Of a DNA stretch of 8,293 nucleotides, positions 6,555 through 8,293 are shown piece by piece; position 1 is the stretch's first letter; every line of letters starts with the position of its first letter. The DNA comes from Gammaproteobacteria bacterium (lineage in GTDB: Bacteria; Pseudomonadota; Gammaproteobacteria; UBA5335; SLRW01): the NCBI GenBank assembly GCA_007130745.1, contig SLRW01000113.1, forward strand, positions 1-8,293, given 5' to 3'. A program made the translations under genes and the position numbers. The notes beneath the pieces are model-generated. The model was not told the origin of the DNA. It did not search any database and saw nothing but the letters and a program-made list of their open reading frames with translations.

Positions 6555-8293
6555 ATCACCACATTCACCAGTTTATCGGGCACCACGATCACCTTGCGCA
6601 CGGCCTGACCGTCAATATGCCGCTTCACATTGTCTTCCGCCAGCGCCGCCTGCTCAATGGCTTCCCGGTCCGCCCCGGCCGGCACCCGAATACGCCCCCG
6701 CAGCTTGCCATTGACCTGCACCACCAACTCCACCTCGTCGGCGCTCAGCGCGCTTTCATCCACCTCGGGCCAGTCAGCCTCGGCCACCGCCCCTTCGCCG
6801 CCAAGCTGCTGCCACAATTCATGCGTGACGTGCGGCACAATCGGGCTGAGCACGCGCACAATCACCGACAGCGCTTCCTGGCGCACGGCGCGTGCGCTCT
6901 CGGAGGCAGCCTCATAACGCCCCAGGGCGTTGACCAGCTCCATGGCCGAGGCAATAGCGGTATTGAAGGTATGGCGCCGAGCCATATCGTCGGTGATTTT
7001 CTGCAGGCTCTGATGCACCAGCCGACGCAGCTCACGGGCCTCGTCATCCAGCATCGTGTTGTCTATCGCCCCGGGCACCGGGCCGGATTCGACATGTGCC
7101 ACTACCAGCCGCCACAGGCGTTTGAGAAAACGGTGAGCACCCTCCACCGCCGAGTCCGACCATTCCAGGCTCTGCTCCGGTGGCGCCGCAAACATAATGA
7201 ACAGCCGCACCGTATCGGCGCCGTAACGATCAATCAGCGCCTGAGGATCCACCGTATTGCCCTTGGACTTGGACATCTTGGCCCCGTCCTTGAGCACCAT
7301 GCCCTGGGTCAGCAAGCGACTGAAAGGCTCATCCACCCGGCTCAGGCCGACATCGCGCATCAGTTTCTGGAAAAAGCGCGCATACAACAGGTGCAGGATG
7401 GCGTGCTCCACCCCGCCGACGTACTGATCCACCGGCAGCCAGTAGTTGGCACGTTCGTCCAGCATGGCACGGTCATTGTCCGGGCAGGCATATCGCGCAA
7501 AATACCAGGACGATTCCATGAAGGTATCGAAGGTATCTGTCTCGCGCTCGGCGTCGGCGCCGCAACGCGGGCATGCACAGCGGTAGAACTCAGGCATACG
7601 CTTGAGCGGCGAGCCTGCGCCGTCAAGTTCGACTGCTTCCGGCAACACCACCGGCAAGCTCTCATCCGGCACCGGCACGGCCCCGCATTCAGGGCAGTTA
7701 ATAATCGGGATCGGCGCGCCCCAGTAACGCTGCCTGGAGATACCCCAGTCGCGCAGCCGGTAATTAACCTGACGCTCACCGCGACCCTGCGCGCTGAGCT
7801 TGTCGGCGATGGCATCAAAAGCCCGGGCCGAAGTCAGCCCATCAAACTCACCGGAAGCCACCAGCATGCCCTTGTCGGCAAAGGCGGCCTGCGCCAGATC
7901 CACTTCACTCCCGTCGGCCGGGGCAATCACCTGCCGCACCGGCAGATCGTGGGCACGGGCGAACTCCCAGTCGCGCTGGTCATGCGCCGGCACCGACATC
8001 ACCGCACCCGAGCCGTAGGCCATAAGCACAAAATTGGCGACCCAAACCGGGATTTCCTCGCCGGTAAGCGGATGCACCGCATTGACCCCCAGCGGCCGAC
8101 CTTTTTTCTCCATGGTTTCCATGGCGGCCTCGGAAACCTGCATGCGGCGGCATTCCTCCAGAAAGCCGGCCAGTTCAGCATCGTTCTCTGCCGCTGCCCG
8201 GGCCAGCGGATGTTCGGCCGCCACCGCCATATAAGTCACCCCCATCAGGGTATCGGGACGGGTCGTATAGACCTCCAGCGCATCCTTGCTACC
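6551..8293 (-). CDS. leuS: Leucyl-tRNA synthetase, C-terminal 580 residues (5' end outside window)
   Basis: This class I aminoacyl-tRNA synthetase attaches leucine to tRNA-Leu in the cytoplasm. The reading frame is open to the right edge, so the start lies outside; by comparison with E. coli about 237 residues are missing. Visible residues begin within the CP1 editing domain: TTRPDT at 10-15 and AHDQRD near 103-108, both part of the hydrolytic editing site. DWGISRQRYWGAPIP at 182-196 leads back into the catalytic core, and KMSKS is at 339-343. The anticodon-binding and C-terminal domains follow, ending VRKVIVVPDKLVNVVI. Two CxxC pairs (C200/C203 and C241/C244) look like a zinc site that E. 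coli lacks. The leucine-specific insertion that precedes KMSKS in E. coli is missing. The stop overlaps the lptE start. Confidence 0.98.
   Translation of the reverse strand, partial: GSKDALEVYTTRPDTLMGVTYMAVAAEHPLARAAAENDAELAGFLEECRRMQVSEAAMETMEKKGRPLGVNAVHPLTGEEIPVWVANFVLMAYGSGAVMSVPAHDQRDWEFARAHDLPVRQVIAPADGSEVDLAQAAFADKGMLVASGEFDGLTSARAFDAIADKLSAQGRGERQVNYRLRDWGISRQRYWGAPIPIINCPECGAVPVPDESLPVVLPEAVELDGAGSPLKRMPEFYRCACPRCGADAERETDTFDTFMESSWYFARYACPDNDRAMLDERANYWLPVDQYVGGVEHAILHLLYARFFQKLMRDVGLSRVDEPFSRLLTQGMVLKDGAKMSKSKGNTVDPQALIDRYGADTVRLFIMFAAPPEQSLEWSDSAVEGAHRFLKRLWRLVVAHVESGPVPGAIDNTMLDDEARELRRLVHQSLQKITDDMARRHTFNTAIASAMELVNALGRYEAASESARAVRQEALSVIVRVLSPIVPHVTHELWQQLGGEGAVAEADWPEVDESALSADEVELVVQVNGKLRGRIRVPAGADREAIEQAALAEDNVKRHIDGQAVRKVIVVPDKLVNVVI

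Noticed and set aside
8243..8245. ATG at 8245 as the leuS start
   Set aside because: The frame stays open upstream and encodes the conserved TTRPDT editing motif, so this Met is internal and the gene continues beyond the window.

Overview
The window is a tightly packed, single-direction stretch of bacterial housekeeping genes, all on the minus strand. In transcription order (right to left) they are leuS (5' part outside the window), lptE, holA, proA, nadD, rsfS, rlmH, maf, rng and the first 33 codons of yhdP. The products are close in length and sequence to gammaproteobacterial proteins. A lipoprotein-type LptE, a YhdE-type Maf, RNase G and a YhdP-like protein all point to a Gram-negative gammaproteobacterium. 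The base composition is GC-rich. The gene order and a LeuRS unlike that of E. coli or Pseudomonas suggest a lineage outside Enterobacterales and Pseudomonadales (for example Chromatiales-like or Xanthomonadales-like), but the exact group is an inference.

Right part (about 5000-8293): leuS charges tRNA-Leu, lptE supplies the lipoprotein plug of the LPS translocon, and holA encodes the delta subunit of the polymerase III clamp loader. leuS/lptE, lptE/holA and holA/proA are each joined by a 4-base ATGA stop/start overlap. Middle (2200-5000): proA (proline synthesis), nadD (NAD synthesis), rsfS (ribosome silencing) and rlmH (23S rRNA methylation). nadD/rsfS and rsfS/rlmH overlap, and only 27 bases separate proA from nadD. 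Left part (1-2200): maf (house-cleaning nucleotide pyrophosphatase), rng (RNase G) and the start of yhdP (AsmA-like envelope protein).

The genes do not form one pathway. Three of them (rsfS, rlmH, rng) act on ribosomes or rRNA, two (lptE, yhdP) on the outer membrane, and the rest on replication, translation and cofactor or amino-acid synthesis. No intergenic gap exceeds about 45 bases, and I see no convincing internal promoter or terminator, so the whole block could be one long transcript. I found no RNA gene, mobile element, CRISPR array, broken gene or sign of recent transfer, and no undescribed system. The most notable point is the LeuRS architecture: the leucine-specific insertion before KMSKS is absent and a four-cysteine zinc site is present.
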